From Ktedonobacter robiniae (GTDB taxonomy: Bacteria > Chloroflexota > Ktedonobacteria > Ktedonobacterales > Ktedonobacteraceae): DNA of 64,000 bases. Below, piece by piece: positions 28,153-37,289 of the stretch (within the stretch, counting starts at the first letter, position 1; each line of letters opens with the position of its first letter). The notes beneath the pieces are model-generated. The model worked only from the letters and a program-made list of their open reading frames with translations, was not told the DNA's origin and ran no database searches. A program made the position numbers and the translations under genes. Location: contig NZ_BNJG01000002.1 of the NCBI RefSeq assembly GCF_016587375.1, positions 1,922,001 to 1,986,000 of the forward strand, in the 5' to 3' direction.

Positions 28153-29187
28153 TTACTTATTTGTTCTCTCCTGCGCAACGAGATGGAGTCGGCTTGCAAG
28201 CAGATCGATGCGATTGAAGAGCCCCGCAAGCCACTGGGGCGATACATACATCAGGTAGGAAGGCCAATCAAGAAGCCATGACCGTAATTCAAAAGCATCA
28301 AGCACCTGATGAAGCAGAGCGAATGGAATCTGTTCCTTCGTTTCCGCTTCCAACTGCTGATGATAGATAGTAATCATCTCCTCAAATGGCACTGTTCCTC
28401 CTGCCTGCCACGCTCTTTGAAAGAAGAAGGACAGATCGCCAGGTCCAAGCCCCACACCCACTTCTTGCCAATCTGCCCAGATCAATTGTCCTTGTTCGTC
28501 TCTCAAGAGATTATCGATGTGGCAATCACCATGACACACTGTCAAGGGAAAGGAGGTAAGGAGGCTCTGCATGCCTTCCATCAAGGGGAGAAGACGAATG
28601 AGCCACTGATACCGTTGTCTCGGTATCAGTGGTTGAAAGAGCGGATCATCCTGCAGAGCTTTCCACTGTTGTGCTGCGTCTTGCATTTGGCGCGCGGAAA
28701 GTGTCCACTGCTGTCTATGCAACCAGGAGAACTGGGCTATCTGCTCTGTGTTCTTCCAAAAAGAGGCATGCAACTGTCCTAGTTGCTCGGCAACCTTGAG
28801 ATATTGCCACTCCTGCCACTCAATTGGGTGAGCAGATGGTTCATAGGCTCTGAGCAACAGCGCAATTGCCTGAGCATCACGAACATGAGCGAGCATATGA
28901 GGGACACAGAGCGGAAGGCGAGGAACCAAGATCTGGTAACAGGAGAGTTCCCGTTGTGCACGTTCTTGCACAATTCGTTCACTGTCCGTGCGGGTGAGTT
29001 TTAAGATGAGCTCTTCGCCCGTCATCTGCAATCGATAGGTAGCAGCGCCAGAGACCCCCCCTTGAAGGATCTGATACGCTTGGAGATGCTCAGGAGATCG
29101 ATGCATCTTTTTTAAGTAATGCTTGATTTCTTGACGGTGTGCCCACTGCTGTTGCTTCATCTCATTGCTGCTGTTAGGATATTTCAT
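28153..29187 (-). CDS. aminoglycoside phosphotransferase-family kinase
   Basis: About 344 residues from ATG 29187. The APH/choline-kinase fold shows an N-lobe (LQGGVSGAATYRLQMTGEEL), the catalytic loop VCHGDCHIDNLL (Asp in HGD, Asn seven residues on) and the metal site LIWADWQEVG. Members phosphorylate small molecules such as aminoglycosides, homoserine or choline; the substrate here is unknown. The start lies 13 bp after the stop of the oxidoreductase gene on the same strand, so both formed an operon. An IS4-type element in the first gene has separated this one from its promoter, and expression may now depend on the element. Confidence 0.85.
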   Translation of the reverse strand: MKYPNSSNEMKQQQWAHRQEIKHYLKKMHRSPEHLQAYQILQGGVSGAATYRLQMTGEELILKLTRTDSERIVQERAQRELSCYQILVPRLPLCVPHMLAHVRDAQAIALLLRAYEPSAHPIEWQEWQYLKVAEQLGQLHASFWKNTEQIAQFSWLHRQQWTLSARQMQDAAQQWKALQDDPLFQPLIPRQRYQWLIRLLPLMEGMQSLLTSFPLTVCHGDCHIDNLLRDEQGQLIWADWQEVGVGLGPGDLSFFFQRAWQAGGTVPFEEMITIYHQQLEAETKEQIPFALLHQVLDAFELRSWLLDWPSYLMYVSPQWLAGLFNRIDLLASRLHLVAQERTNK

Positions 29188-29337
29188 AGCTTCTTCTCTC
29201 TCAGAATTTCCAGTCGGTACGTGTGCCAACATTGCCATATTCCCAGGCCATGACATGCCTCACGTGTACTCGGTACAGATCGCAGTCCTCATGGAAGAGA
29301 GTGGCTCTGGCTCCATTACGGGGAGCCACATATTTAT

Positions 29338-30787
29338 CCCCATACGCACCAACTTAAGCAAGGCAGAGGCAAAAAGAGGCTCCATCTGCGATGATGTCAG
29401 AAAGAGAAACCTGATATCGAGAGCAGAAGGAGCACAGACCTGGCAAATGTAGCACACGTCGAGCAGTCTTTGAAGCACATCCTGGAAGAACGAGCGAATG
29501 TCCTGGCCCGCGAAACGGGCTGTATTGAACGGCAGAGAAAATTCAGTGGAGCCGACCTGCTGCAAACGCTGGTTTTTGGCTGGCTGAGCCATCCGGATGC
29601 CAGTCTGGAGCGGCTCGCATCCATGGCGACCATCCGCAAGGTGGAAGTGACAGATACCGCGCTGCACAAACGCTTTACGGAGCCCTGTGCCCACTTCTTG
29701 CATGCGGTGTTTGAGGAGATGGCCAGTGTGGTCGTTGAAGCCAGCCAGGATGTCCCGTTGGAGCTCCTGTGTCGCTTTCAGTCAGTCGTGCTGGAGGATA
29801 GTAGCAGTATCGCCCTCCCAGAGGAATTGGCAGAGCAGTGGCAGGGATGCGGGGGATCTCCTGGAAAGGGGCAAGCTGCGGTGAAATTGCATGTTCGTTG
29901 GGAACTCAAACGGGGACAGGTGCAAGGCCCAAGGCTCACGCACGGACGGATCATTGATCGATCCAGTCCGTTCAAAGATGATGGCTTGCCGGTGGGAAGT
30001 CTGTATATCGCCGATCTGGGGTATCTGGATTGGGGAGCGATTGCTGCTCGACGAGCGGCTGGCAGTTACACGCTCACTCGTGCCCAGGCCAGAACCAACT
30101 ACTGGACGCCGGAAGGCAAACCGCTGGAACTGGATGCGCTGCTCCCACAGCAGGTCGGACAGACCCACGAACGCTGGGTTCGTGTGGGCAAAGAGCATCG
30201 GCATCTGATGCGTCTGCTCATCTTGCGAGTTCCCCAAGACGGAGCTTCGCGACGACGCGCCAACTTGGAGGCTGATGCCAAGCGACGCGCTCAACCCGTG
30301 CGGGAGCGAGCCTGGAAACTGGCCGACTGGACCATCTTGCTCACCGATGTCCCTGCGAATCTTCTGAACTTGCAGGAGGCTCTCGTCCTGGTGCGGGAAC
30401 GATGGCAAATGGAAATGCTTTACAAGTTATGGAAGCAATACGGGCGGATTGATGAATGGCGCACCACGAATCCCTGGCGCGTGCTCTGTGAACTGTATGC
30501 CAAGCTCATTGGACTGCTCCTGCAACACTGGCTCATTCTCCTGTTCGCCTGGCAAGATGAGCAGCGCAGTTTGGTCAAACTGGCACAGGTGGTCCGCGAT
30601 ACCGCCAGTTCGCTGCTGGAAGCTTTTGCAGGGGAGCGCTCGTTTCTCTCTGCCCTACAAGCCATCCAACGTCGCATGCGTTTAGGGTGCCAAATGAACA
30701 AGCGCAAAAAGCATCCCAATTCCGCCCAACTCCTCCAGCGGAGATCGACCAACTGGGCTTTGAGTCCTTAAGTTGGTGCGTATGGGG
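29338..30787. mobile_element. IS4-type insertion sequence, complete
   Basis: Inverted ends CCCCATACGCACCAACTT(AAG) at 29338-29358 and 30767-30787 are perfect over 21 bp. The 14-bp direct repeat AGCCACATATTTAT lies directly outside each end (29324-29337 and 30788-30801). The flanks are identical even further (GGGG before, CCCC after), because the target itself had GGGG and CCCC beside the 14-mer, matching the element's own tips. Size 1450 bp with one transposase gene. The clean duplication and intact gene suggest a recent insertion. Confidence 0.88.
29470..30771 (+). CDS. IS4-family DDE transposase
   Basis: A protein of at least 433 residues. LQTLVFGWLSHPDASLERLA is in the N-terminal region, VVLEDSSSIALPEEL gives the first Asp, IADLGYLDWGAIAARRAAGS the second and VRERWQMEMLYKLWKQYGRI the Glu with the YREK-like region. 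It catalyses cut-and-paste transposition. The only standard start is TTG 29470, but the frame is open further upstream (ANVAHVEQSL resembles the family N-terminus), so a CTG or similar codon near 29440 may be used. The stop codon lies inside the right terminal repeat. Confidence 0.9.
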   Translation: MKHILEERANVLARETGCIERQRKFSGADLLQTLVFGWLSHPDASLERLASMATIRKVEVTDTALHKRFTEPCAHFLHAVFEEMASVVVEASQDVPLELLCRFQSVVLEDSSSIALPEELAEQWQGCGGSPGKGQAAVKLHVRWELKRGQVQGPRLTHGRIIDRSSPFKDDGLPVGSLYIADLGYLDWGAIAARRAAGSYTLTRAQARTNYWTPEGKPLELDALLPQQVGQTHERWVRVGKEHRHLMRLLILRVPQDGASRRRANLEADAKRRAQPVRERAWKLADWTILLTDVPANLLNLQEALVLVRERWQMEMLYKLWKQYGRIDEWRTTNPWRVLCELYAKLIGLLLQHWLILLFAWQDEQRSLVKLAQVVRDTASSLLEAFAGERSFLSALQAIQRRMRLGCQMNKRKKHPNSAQLLQRRSTNWALSP

Positions 30788-31336
30788 AGCCACATATTTA
30801 TCCCCATAACCGATGTTGATATGGTTCTGTTCCTCCTGGGAAGTGACTATTTCCACACGGCCTTCTAAAAGAATCACATCATCTCCATCCCCTGCGTGGA
30901 CAACAATCCAGGGCTGCTGAGCAAGATTTTTTGCTTTTTGCATATCACGTCGAGTACTAAAGTAGATGCTCGTGCCATCCCAAATAAACCAAACGGGTAC
31001 AGCATGGGGACGTCCATCTGGTCGCGTTGTGCTGATCCAAATGGAGCGTTGTGCCTGAAGCCGTACATCCACTTTCCTCCAGGGAATAAAACCACGCATG
31101 AATTCCTTCCTCATGTTTGTATTGCGCTTCAATAGAGGTTGATGCTTCTATCATAGAACACTAACGCAACGATTGAGGGTTTGGGCGACGAGAACGGTTA
31201 TGAGATTACCAGAAGGTATATGATGAGGAGCATCACGAAGATGGATCTTGAAGAAGGAGAGCAAAAGCTTTCAATTATACTTGAGGATTTCACATGAAAG
31301 TACCAGCTTCTCAATGAGAGCAAGTATAAAAGAGAC

Positions 31337-31760
31337 GCGCCATTTTATGTGGCAAATTTGCCGTATTTCCTGATGCTGCATCTTTCATCTTTCTTCGTTG
31401 ATGCTAGCCAGCCACAGCGACAGCTCGACAAAGATATTGCCCACGATTTGAAGATCGGGCATCGCACGGTGCTTCGCACCAAAAAGCGATACCCCGAGGG
31501 GGGAATGGTGTGGGCATTAGCTCGCACGAACGGGCAAAAAATCAAGACGCTGAACCCGACAAAAGTTGCTTACGCGCAGCAAATGTACTCCTCTGGCAGA
31601 CCTGTCAATGAAATTTGTGAAGAGTAAAGTATCTCTCGTGCAACAATGTATCGTTGGTTTCGAGAGGCCGCACAAGACGCGAACGCCGCGAACGCGAAAA
31701 AAGTGGATCCTTTTGGGGTATCACCCACACGCCCGGGGGACGTTCGACGAGTGCAAAAAA
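31337..31760 (+). pseudogene. mixed debris: IS630-like and resolvase HTH fragments
   Basis: From about 31400 the frame reads DKDIAHDLKIGHRTVLRTKK and RYPEGGMVWAL, like the N-terminal helix-turn-helix of IS630 transposases. This is followed by KIKTLNPTKVAYAQQMYSSG and RPVNEICEE, like the C-terminal helix-turn-helix of Hin-type resolvases. After a stop and frame change the rest of that helix (SRATMYRWFREAA) can be read. Two unrelated mobile genes were fused and then decayed. Confidence 0.55.
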
Positions 31761-31879
31761 GACATCATGTCATCGAGAGTTATCGCGATGGGACGGCCAG
31801 CTCCGTGTCACACTCATAGCCAGGCGCCTGATGTGTGACCGTTGGCCAATAGTCACACGCGAAGCTAGCTAGTGAATAG

Positions 31880-32207
31880 CGTGAATGTTCGACGATTTTT
31901 GAGCTGAAACATAGGAAATCGGTGTCAATCATAGGAATCGATCATTGAGAGCCTGGAGAAACCGCTTAAAATCTCGTTTCTTCCATCATCATTCTGTAAA
32001 TTGAGGTATTGTTGAGTGGAAAAATGCATTACTGAGGTAAGCCCAGGATAGGTGTAAAATTCTATCAGAAGCGAGATCCTCGTAAGAGAGTTTTACACCT
32101 ATCCTGGTATTCTGGGCCTGTCTCTGAGAACATGGTTCTATATGGAGGAAGATATGCTCTCAGCATTGAGAACCATTCAAGATGAGGGCCTCGCAGAAAT
32201 GTATGAT
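31880..32207. other. intergenic region with an inverted repeat
   Basis: No gene recognised; see the repeat at 32043-32107. Confidence 0.45.
32043..32107. repeat. 17-bp perfect inverted repeat
   Basis: CCAGGATAGGTGTAAAA (32043-32059) pairs exactly with 32091-32107 around a 31-base loop. It may be an operator, an attenuator-like hairpin or the two ends of a tiny element. It lies about 100 bp beyond the end of a truncated dehydrogenase gene. Confidence 0.5.
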
Positions 32208-32615
32208 CTATGCCAAATGCAGAACAGCTTTGCCGGTGAATTGCCTTTGCAGCAGGCGTTGTGCGATATCACCAATGTCGTGCCAGGAAGCCTCAACCTC
32301 GATTGACGTTCGCAATTGCTGCTCGGCTACCATTTGTGCGAGCCTGGCCAGATAGCGAGCATGATTATTGAATACTTGCCCGTCGAGGGTCGTGAGGGGC
32401 ATTCCCCCGGTCATGATTAAATTTCTGAGATCTATTGTTGCCTTTGCCTCTGGAGATGCCGACCAACCGAGCATGACGCACGTTGCTCCTGGTGCCAGCA
32501 GAGAGAGTGCGCTCTCCAGGGTTTTTCCACCGACCGAATCGATAATCAAGTCGTAAGGGCCATAGGCACGCGCGGGTTCGAGATCGTCTCCCACAATTAC
32601 CTCATCAGCCCCGCC
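32208..32615 (-). pseudogene. zinc-type/quinone oxidoreductase (MDR) C-terminal fragment
   Basis: The frame gives GADEVIVGDDLEPARAYGPY, DLIIDSVGGKTLESALSLLA and a C-terminal FTGKAVLHL, the second half of the NAD(P)-binding domain and the end of medium-chain dehydrogenase/quinone reductases. Similarity stops at about 32615, upstream of which no MDR sequence can be read, so the first 200 or so residues are lost. The break lies near IS6 transposase debris. Confidence 0.75.
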
Positions 32616-32714
32616 TCACAGGGTATTGTCAACTTAGCGAGAGAATAGAAGAGCTTTTCTAAAAAGAATGATGAGAGGAAAGGAAGAGGGAGAAGATTGA
32701 GGGGGAGGTCTTTG

Positions 32715-33020
32715 TTAAGCTGCTGCTTTTCTGCCGGTTACCTCGTTCCAAACCTGGAAGCGCTTCTGCATAAGGGCACGATAGACCGAGGCGTTGAGAC
32801 GATGTCGTTTGGGCCGAAAATGATCGGTGATTGGCCCAAAAGCAGAGAGGAAGCGTTGCGCGTGTCCCGGTGATTTGAAGCACCGCATGGTTCGCTCACG
32901 TTGCCTGGTTGATTGGTGCGAACGTTCCGCGCAATTATTGAGCCCCTTATGCTGGCGATGCTCGACACTTCGCATGATGTCCTGCTTGGCAACAGCATAA
33001 CTGGCTCGTTTGTCGGTTCT
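32715..33020 (-). pseudogene. IS6-family transposase C-terminal fragment
   Basis: The minus-strand frame reads ASYAVAKQDIMRSVEHRQHK, GLNNCAERSHQSTRQRERTM and a following FKSPGHAQRFLSAFGPI. This is the end of the DDE domain and C-terminus of IS6/IS26-type transposases (with the catalytic Glu in AERSHQ). The first two catalytic residues are absent, so it is inactive. No terminal repeats were found. Confidence 0.78.
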
Positions 33021-33362
33021 ACCAGAAATTGGAGACGCTCAGCAAGTTGACAATACCTCCGCGAGAGTAAGAAACAGCATGGTTTCCGAAGCTCAAAAAC
33101 GAGCCGTCCTTTCCCACTTTTATTGTATCACCTCCTGTCTACTCGCACACTGCCTTTTTGGACGATTTTTTTTGGCGTTCTTTCCCCTATACTCAGGCGG
33201 AAGCGACGCTCGTCTTGCGCACTCCCCGGTGAAAGCGCTCCCTTGAGGCAGTGAGACCTCTTGTGTGTGTGCTGAAATCAGCACCTGCTTCATCAGGCGT
33301 GTGTCAGACCCTCGTCGTATGCGAAAGGCGTCATCGAGAGATGAAAAAGGAGAAAAGATGTT
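33021..33362 (+). promoter_or_regulatory. upstream region of rpoB
   Basis: 340 bp without a gene. The palindrome GTGCTGAAATCAGCAC (33269-33284, 7-bp arms, 2-base spacer) lies about 80 bp before the rpoB start and could be an operator or a small leader hairpin. GGAG at 33349-33352 is the likely ribosome site. I see no rplL or rplJ gene, which usually precede rpoB, and no clear -35/-10 pair. Confidence 0.4.
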
Positions 33363-36300
33363 ATGGCGGCAAGCGAGAAATCTGTTCTATTACCGGAACG
33401 CGTCTCCTTTGCGCGTATCCCAGATATACGGCCCATGCCAGGGCTGATTCAGATCCAGCTCGACTCTTTTGAATGGTTCAAGAAAGAAGGTCTGCGCGAA
33501 CTTTTCGAAGAAATTTCTCCTATTGAAGACTTTACCGGCAAAAACCTCAGCCTGGAATTTATTGTCCCTCCTGAACCCTTTGGCAAGCCAAAATATGACG
33601 AGGACGAGTGCCGCGACCGCGACACCACATTTGCCGCTCCCCTCAACGTCAAGGCTCGCCTGATTAATAAAGAGACAGGTGAAATCATCGAGAAGGACAT
33701 CTTTATGGGTGACTTCCCGTTGATGACCAAGGCTGGCACCTTCATTATCAATGGCGCCGAGCGCGTGGTGGTGAGCCAGCTGGTGCGTTCACCTGGTGTC
33801 TACTTCACGATGGACGAGGACGCGACGACTGGTAAAAAACTCTTTGCCGCAAAGTTGATTCCTGGACGTGGGGCCTGGCTGGAGTTTGAGACCAGCAACA
33901 AGAATCTGCTAACCGTCAAGATCGACCGCAAACGGAAGCTACCCATTACGACGCTGCTGCGCGCCATCTCGCGCCTGGCCAAAGAGCACTGGCATGTGGA
34001 AGACCTGGATCTCTCGACCGATCAGGGCATTCTCGACGCCTTCGCCGGGGTCGAGAATGGTGAGACCGTCCGCTATATTCAGGCGACCCTGGACCGCGAT
34101 CCCGTGAAGAAGGAGGAAGAGGCCCTCCTGGAGCTGTATAAGAAGCTGCGTCCCGGCGATCCCGCCACTCTGGACAACGCGCGCTCCCTGGTGAAGAACC
34201 TCTTTTTCAATCCACGCCGTTACGATCTGGGCAACGTTGGTCGCTATAAGTTGAATCGCAAGCTGGACCTCTCGATCCCGCAGAGCCAGCGCATCCTGAC
34301 GCAGGACGACCTGGTGGCGATCATCCGGCGCCTGGTCTCGCTCAATAATGGGCGTGGACGCAAGGATGACATCGACCACCTGGGCAACCGCCGCGTGCGC
34401 TGCGTAGGTGAGCTGATTCAGAGCCAGTTCCGCGTTGGCCTGCTGCGTATGGAGCGCGTGGTCAAAGAGCGCATGAGCATTCAGGAGCCTGGGCAGGCCA
34501 CCCCGAACGCGCTCATCAATATTCGCCCGGTGGTTGCGGCGATAAAGGAGTTCTTTGGCGGCAGCCAGCTCTCGCAGTTTATGGAACAGACCAATGCCCT
34601 GGCGGAGATTGGCGTCAAGCGTCGTCTCTCGGCTCTGGGTCCCGGTGGTCTCTCGCGCGACCGCGCAGGCTTTGATGTCCGTGATGTCCACGAGTCGCAC
34701 TATGGTCGTATCTGCCCGATTGAGACCCCTGAAGGTCCAAACATTGGTCTGATTGGTAACCTGGCGACCTATGGCCAGATCAATCCTTATGGCTTCATTG
34801 AGACGCCATACCGTCGCGTCGTGAAGCGTCTGGCGGCAAATGACGAGCGTTTGCTTGGTCGTGATCTGCGTGGCTATTATGGCCGACGCGAAGATATCGT
34901 TACCGAAGATGGCGAGGTGCTCTTCAAGCGCAATAACCCGGTGCGTGTTGATGAGGAACTGTTCAAGAAGCTGGCATTCTTAGGTGATACACCCTTGAGT
35001 GTCAAGCCGTATGTGACCGATGAGGTTGATTATCAGACCGCCGATGACGAAGAGAACTTCTATATCGCCCAGGCGAATGCTGCTTTGACAGATATCAACG
35101 AATTCGCTGATAACCGTGTGCTGGCCCGCTACCAGGGTGAGTTTACCGAGGTTCCCTCGGAGAGCATCGATTATATGGACGTCTCGCCTCGTCAGACGGT
35201 GAGCGTCGCGACCGCGCTGATTCCCTTCCTGGAGCATGACGATGTCAACCGCGCGCTGATGGGCGCGAACATGCAGCGCCAGGCTGTGCCTCTGTTGCGA
35301 CCACAGTCGCCCATTTGTGGCACGGGTATCGAGCGCCAGGTGGCCGTCGACTCGGGTCAGGTCATTGTGGCCCAGGCGAGTGGCGAGGTTGTCTCCTCCA
35401 CGGCGCGCAAGATCGAGATTATGGATGAGCATGCTCAGCTCTACTCGCACACCTTGCGTAAGTTTGTGCGCTCCAACAGTGGTACCTGCATTAACCAGCG
35501 TCCCATTGTGAAGAAGGGCGACTATGTCACCAAGGGCCAGGTGGTTGCCGATAGCTCCTCAACCGAGCTGGGCGAGCTGGCGCTGGGTCAGAACATCCTG
35601 GTTGCCTTTATGAGCTGGGAGGGTGGCAACTTTGAGGACGCCATCCTGATTAGTGAGCGTATCGTGCGTGAAGACCTCTTTACCTCGATCCACATCGAGA
35701 AATACGAGGTGGATGCCCGCGATACCAAGCTTGGTCCCGAAGAGATCACACGCGACATTCCGAACGTGGGTGAAGAAGGTCTGCGCAACCTGGATGAGCG
35801 TGGCATCATCTATGTGGGCGCCGAGGTTGGCCCACAGGATATCCTGGTCGGTAAGATCACGCCGAAGGGCGAGACGGAGCTGACCGCTGAAGAGAAACTG
35901 CTACGCGCTATCTTTGGTGAGAAGGCTCGTGAAGTCAAAGACACCTCACTGCGTGTGCCTCATGGTGAGCGTGGTAAGGTTGTCGAGGTCAAGGTCTTCT
36001 CCCGCGAGGCGGGCGATGAGCTCTCGCCAGGCGTCAACCAGCTGGTTCGCGTCAGCATCGCGCAGAAGCGTAAGATCGGCGCAGGCGATAAGATGGCGGG
36101 ACGCCACGGAAATAAGGGTGTGATCTCGCGCGTGCTGCCGATTGAGGATATGCCCTTCCTGCCTGATGGAACGCCGGTGGATATCATCCTGAACCCGCTG
36201 GGCGTGCCTCACCGTATGAATATCGGCCAGATCATGGAGACGCACCTGGGCTGGGCTGCCAGCGTTCTTGGCTTCAAGATCGCCACCCCGGTCTTTGACG

Positions 36301-36854
36301 GCGCGACCGAGGAAGACATCGAAGAGATGTTGCGGCGCGCGGGCTTGCCTGAGACGGGCAAGGTCCAGCTCTATGATGGGCGTACTGGTGATCCATTCGA
36401 TCATCCAGTGACCGTTGGCTATACCTATATGTTGAAACTGCACCACCTGGTTGAAGATAAAATTCATGCTCGCTCGACAGGACCGTACAGCTTGATCACG
36501 CAGCAGCCGCTGGGTGGTAAGGCGCAGTTCGGTGGACAGCGCTTCGGTGAGATGGAGGTATGGGCGCTTGAGGCCTACGGTGCAGCGAATATCCTGCAAG
36601 AGATCCTGACTGTCAAGTCGGACGACGTTGTGGGTCGCGTAAAAACGTATGAGGCCATCGTCAAGGGCGAGAATATAATGGAACCAGGGGTTCCAGAATC
36701 CTTCAAAGTCCTGGTCAAGGAATTGCAAAGCCTGGGCATCAATGTCGAAGTGTTGAATGAAGACGAGCAGAAGATTCAGTTCGTTGAAGACACCTCGAAT
36801 GATGTGATGCCGGAACTGGGTATTAATCTGTCCGGTTTCGAAGGAGACCAGTAA
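33363..36854 (+). CDS. rpoB: DNA-directed RNA polymerase beta subunit
   Basis: A complete 1163-residue beta subunit: N-terminal protrusion, two lobes, the rifampicin-pocket segment near 397-430 (FFGGSQLSQFMEQTNALAEI), GPGGLSRDRAGFDVRDVH, HYGRICPIETPEGPNIGL, the catalytic-site KMAGRHGNKGVIS, and the flap/anchor GGQRFGEMEVWALEAYGA. It forms the core enzyme with alpha, beta' and omega. Odd points are: no rpoC follows, mobile-gene debris lies before it, and by E. coli numbering residue 526 (normally His) is Val418, 516 (Asp) is Glu408 and 525 (Thr) is Gly417. It is either a relocated single gene or a second copy with an altered drug pocket. Confidence 0.97.
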   Translation: MAASEKSVLLPERVSFARIPDIRPMPGLIQIQLDSFEWFKKEGLRELFEEISPIEDFTGKNLSLEFIVPPEPFGKPKYDEDECRDRDTTFAAPLNVKARLINKETGEIIEKDIFMGDFPLMTKAGTFIINGAERVVVSQLVRSPGVYFTMDEDATTGKKLFAAKLIPGRGAWLEFETSNKNLLTVKIDRKRKLPITTLLRAISRLAKEHWHVEDLDLSTDQGILDAFAGVENGETVRYIQATLDRDPVKKEEEALLELYKKLRPGDPATLDNARSLVKNLFFNPRRYDLGNVGRYKLNRKLDLSIPQSQRILTQDDLVAIIRRLVSLNNGRGRKDDIDHLGNRRVRCVGELIQSQFRVGLLRMERVVKERMSIQEPGQATPNALINIRPVVAAIKEFFGGSQLSQFMEQTNALAEIGVKRRLSALGPGGLSRDRAGFDVRDVHESHYGRICPIETPEGPNIGLIGNLATYGQINPYGFIETPYRRVVKRLAANDERLLGRDLRGYYGRREDIVTEDGEVLFKRNNPVRVDEELFKKLAFLGDTPLSVKPYVTDEVDYQTADDEENFYIAQANAALTDINEFADNRVLARYQGEFTEVPSESIDYMDVSPRQTVSVATALIPFLEHDDVNRALMGANMQRQAVPLLRPQSPICGTGIERQVAVDSGQVIVAQASGEVVSSTARKIEIMDEHAQLYSHTLRKFVRSNSGTCINQRPIVKKGDYVTKGQVVADSSSTELGELALGQNILVAFMSWEGGNFEDAILISERIVREDLFTSIHIEKYEVDARDTKLGPEEITRDIPNVGEEGLRNLDERGIIYVGAEVGPQDILVGKITPKGETELTAEEKLLRAIFGEKAREVKDTSLRVPHGERGKVVEVKVFSREAGDELSPGVNQLVRVSIAQKRKIGAGDKMAGRHGNKGVISRVLPIEDMPFLPDGTPVDIILNPLGVPHRMNIGQIMETHLGWAASVLGFKIATPVFDGATEEDIEEMLRRAGLPETGKVQLYDGRTGDPFDHPVTVGYTYMLKLHHLVEDKIHARSTGPYSLITQQPLGGKAQFGGQRFGEMEVWALEAYGAANILQEILTVKSDDVVGRVKTYEAIVKGENIMEPGVPESFKVLVKELQSLGINVEVLNEDEQKIQFVEDTSNDVMPELGINLSGFEGDQ

Positions 36855-37289
36855 TTTGTAAATCCCACAATGAAACTGGTGAAGGAGTACAAGTATCCTG
36901 GTGGCTTGTGAGCTTGCTTTGTTTTCTCCACTTCGCGCTTGAGAGGCACGCACGAGCTATCGTCCTCCCTCAAACAGTTTCTCTCTATCGACCAGGAGAA
37001 TTCTACTGCTCCCACCGGTTTCATTGTGGGATTTTGTAAATCATTTTGCTTCGTGGGCGGACATTGGACAATGAAGTGGGCAGCAAAACAGGGAAAAGAA
37101 ATAGAGCCAACAAAGGAAAAACTCACCCCTACTCTGCTGACAGAAAAGGTTGCTCCCCATCGAATTTGTTCAGGATGAGCTTACTTCACTGCGATCCGCT
37201 CCTTACAGAAAAAGGAGTGGATCGCACGCATCTTCTCAGAGGAGAGGAGTGAAGCTGCATCAAGGAAAGCTTTGCAAGGAGCGGCTCCT
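36855..37289. other. region after rpoB where rpoC would be expected
   Basis: No rpoC or other gene. It contains the long inverted repeat 36862-37032. Confidence 0.6.
36862..37032. repeat. inverted repeat pair directly behind rpoB
   Basis: ATCCCACAATGAAACTGGTG (36862-36881) and its complement with one mismatch (37013-37032) enclose 131 bp. TTTGTAAAT lies beside both arms. It begins 8 bp after the rpoB stop. It may be a MITE-like insert or a long-range terminator hairpin. Confidence 0.55.

Larger units (their letters stand above)
29201..31099 (-). pseudogene. PPOX-fold F420/flavin-dependent oxidoreductase gene interrupted by an IS4-type element
   Basis: The N-terminal 104 codons (31099-30788) read LQAQRSIWISTTRPDGRPHA, VPVWFIWDGTSIYFSTR and VILLEGRVEIVTS, typical of pyridoxamine-phosphate-oxidase-like proteins. 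The C-terminal 40 codons plus stop (29323-29201) read RATLFHEDCDLYRVHVRHVM and WEYGNVGTRTDWKF. Between them lies the insertion 29338-30787 with a 14-bp duplication. Removing the element and one copy of the duplication gives an uninterrupted 144-residue frame. AGGAAGGA precedes the ATG at 31099. These proteins reduce small molecules with F420 or flavin. The gene led an operon with the phosphotransferase. Confidence 0.88.
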
